Assembly (NCBI RefSeq): GCF_000757605.1
Contig: NZ_JQAK01000001.1
Location: 955,817-1,019,816, forward strand
Length of the DNA: 64,000 nucleotides
Source of the DNA: Candidatus Paracaedibacter symbiosus
Lineage (GTDB): Bacteria; Pseudomonadota; Alphaproteobacteria; Paracaedibacterales; Paracaedibacteraceae
Direction of reading: 5' to 3'
Each line of letters begins with the position of its first letter. Position 1 is the first letter of the stretch. Positions 64,000 to 64,000 of this stretch are shown here, piece by piece. Both the position numbers and the translations under genes were made by a program. The notes under the pieces are model-generated. The model had not been told where the DNA came from. It made no database searches and was given only the letters and a program-made list of their open reading frames with translations.

Positions 64000-64000
64000 A

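Overview
The window reads as chromosomal DNA of an alphaproteobacterium, AT-leaning, with long spacers full of small repeats. Lineage markers are class II NrdJ, the prmC-DUF4167 pair, a DUF3734-type patatin, the dnaG-rpoD and hfq-hflX pairs, and a K+-insensitive-type membrane pyrophosphatase beside a soluble one. An intracellular or protist-associated lineage of the Holosporales/Paracaedibacter kind is my inference, from the secreted protease, patatin, VgrG and dispersed palindromic repeats; no rRNA is present to settle it.

Layout. 1-4.5 kb: partial nrdJ behind tandem NrdR-type boxes, greA, an OmpA/MotB-like envelope protein and a WrbA-like flavodoxin. 4.5-9.9 kb: a secreted trypsin-like protease lying between trpS and a second, diverged trpS 3' end, then the run dapA-smpB-murJ-trpS on the minus strand. 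9.9-17 kb: slt, patatin, a metallo-beta-lactamase-fold hydrolase, and an orphan vgrG coupled to a MORN-type repeat gene. 17.3-27.7 kb: outer-membrane barrel, HAD-like protein, tRNA-Asp, nadK-prmC, DUF4167, uracil-DNA glycosylase, ETF-QO with ispE, a 55-codon secreted peptide, rnpB, an amidase and a His-rich secreted protein. 28-46 kb: clpB, a metal-binding znuA, a biotin-type hydrolase-bioC-arfB operon, ppa and hppA, galU-ugd-phosphohexomutase, a SNF2 ATPase and an MFS carrier. 45-53.4 kb: suhB, efp, fbaB, rpoD, dnaG, ygfZ. 53.5-57.6 kb: a promoter, FMN riboswitch and five-gene riboflavin operon ending in a free-standing riboflavin kinase domain. 57.6-64 kb: a secreted Tiki/TraB-like protein, hflX, hfq, a HAD phosphatase, a truncated class IV aminotransferase, bioA, bioD and a partial unknown gene.

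How the genes work together. The riboflavin operon makes riboflavin and FMN under an FMN riboswitch. bioC, a putative pimeloyl-ACP ester hydrolase, bioA and bioD are four biotin steps at two loci; bioB and bioF are not here. galU-ugd-mutase supply UDP-glucose and UDP-glucuronate for surface sugars. MurJ, Slt and the amidase handle peptidoglycan. ClpB, SmpB, ArfB, EF-P, GreA, HflX and Hfq form a quality-control and translation set.

The less ordinary content is in the junctions and spacers: the trpS/protease junction, at least four small dispersed repeat families including a 166-bp element with 23-bp inverted ends, an hflX frame whose conserved N-terminus has no standard start codon, and the vgrG-MORN pair. 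I found no CRISPR array, prophage, transposase or complete multi-gene defence system.
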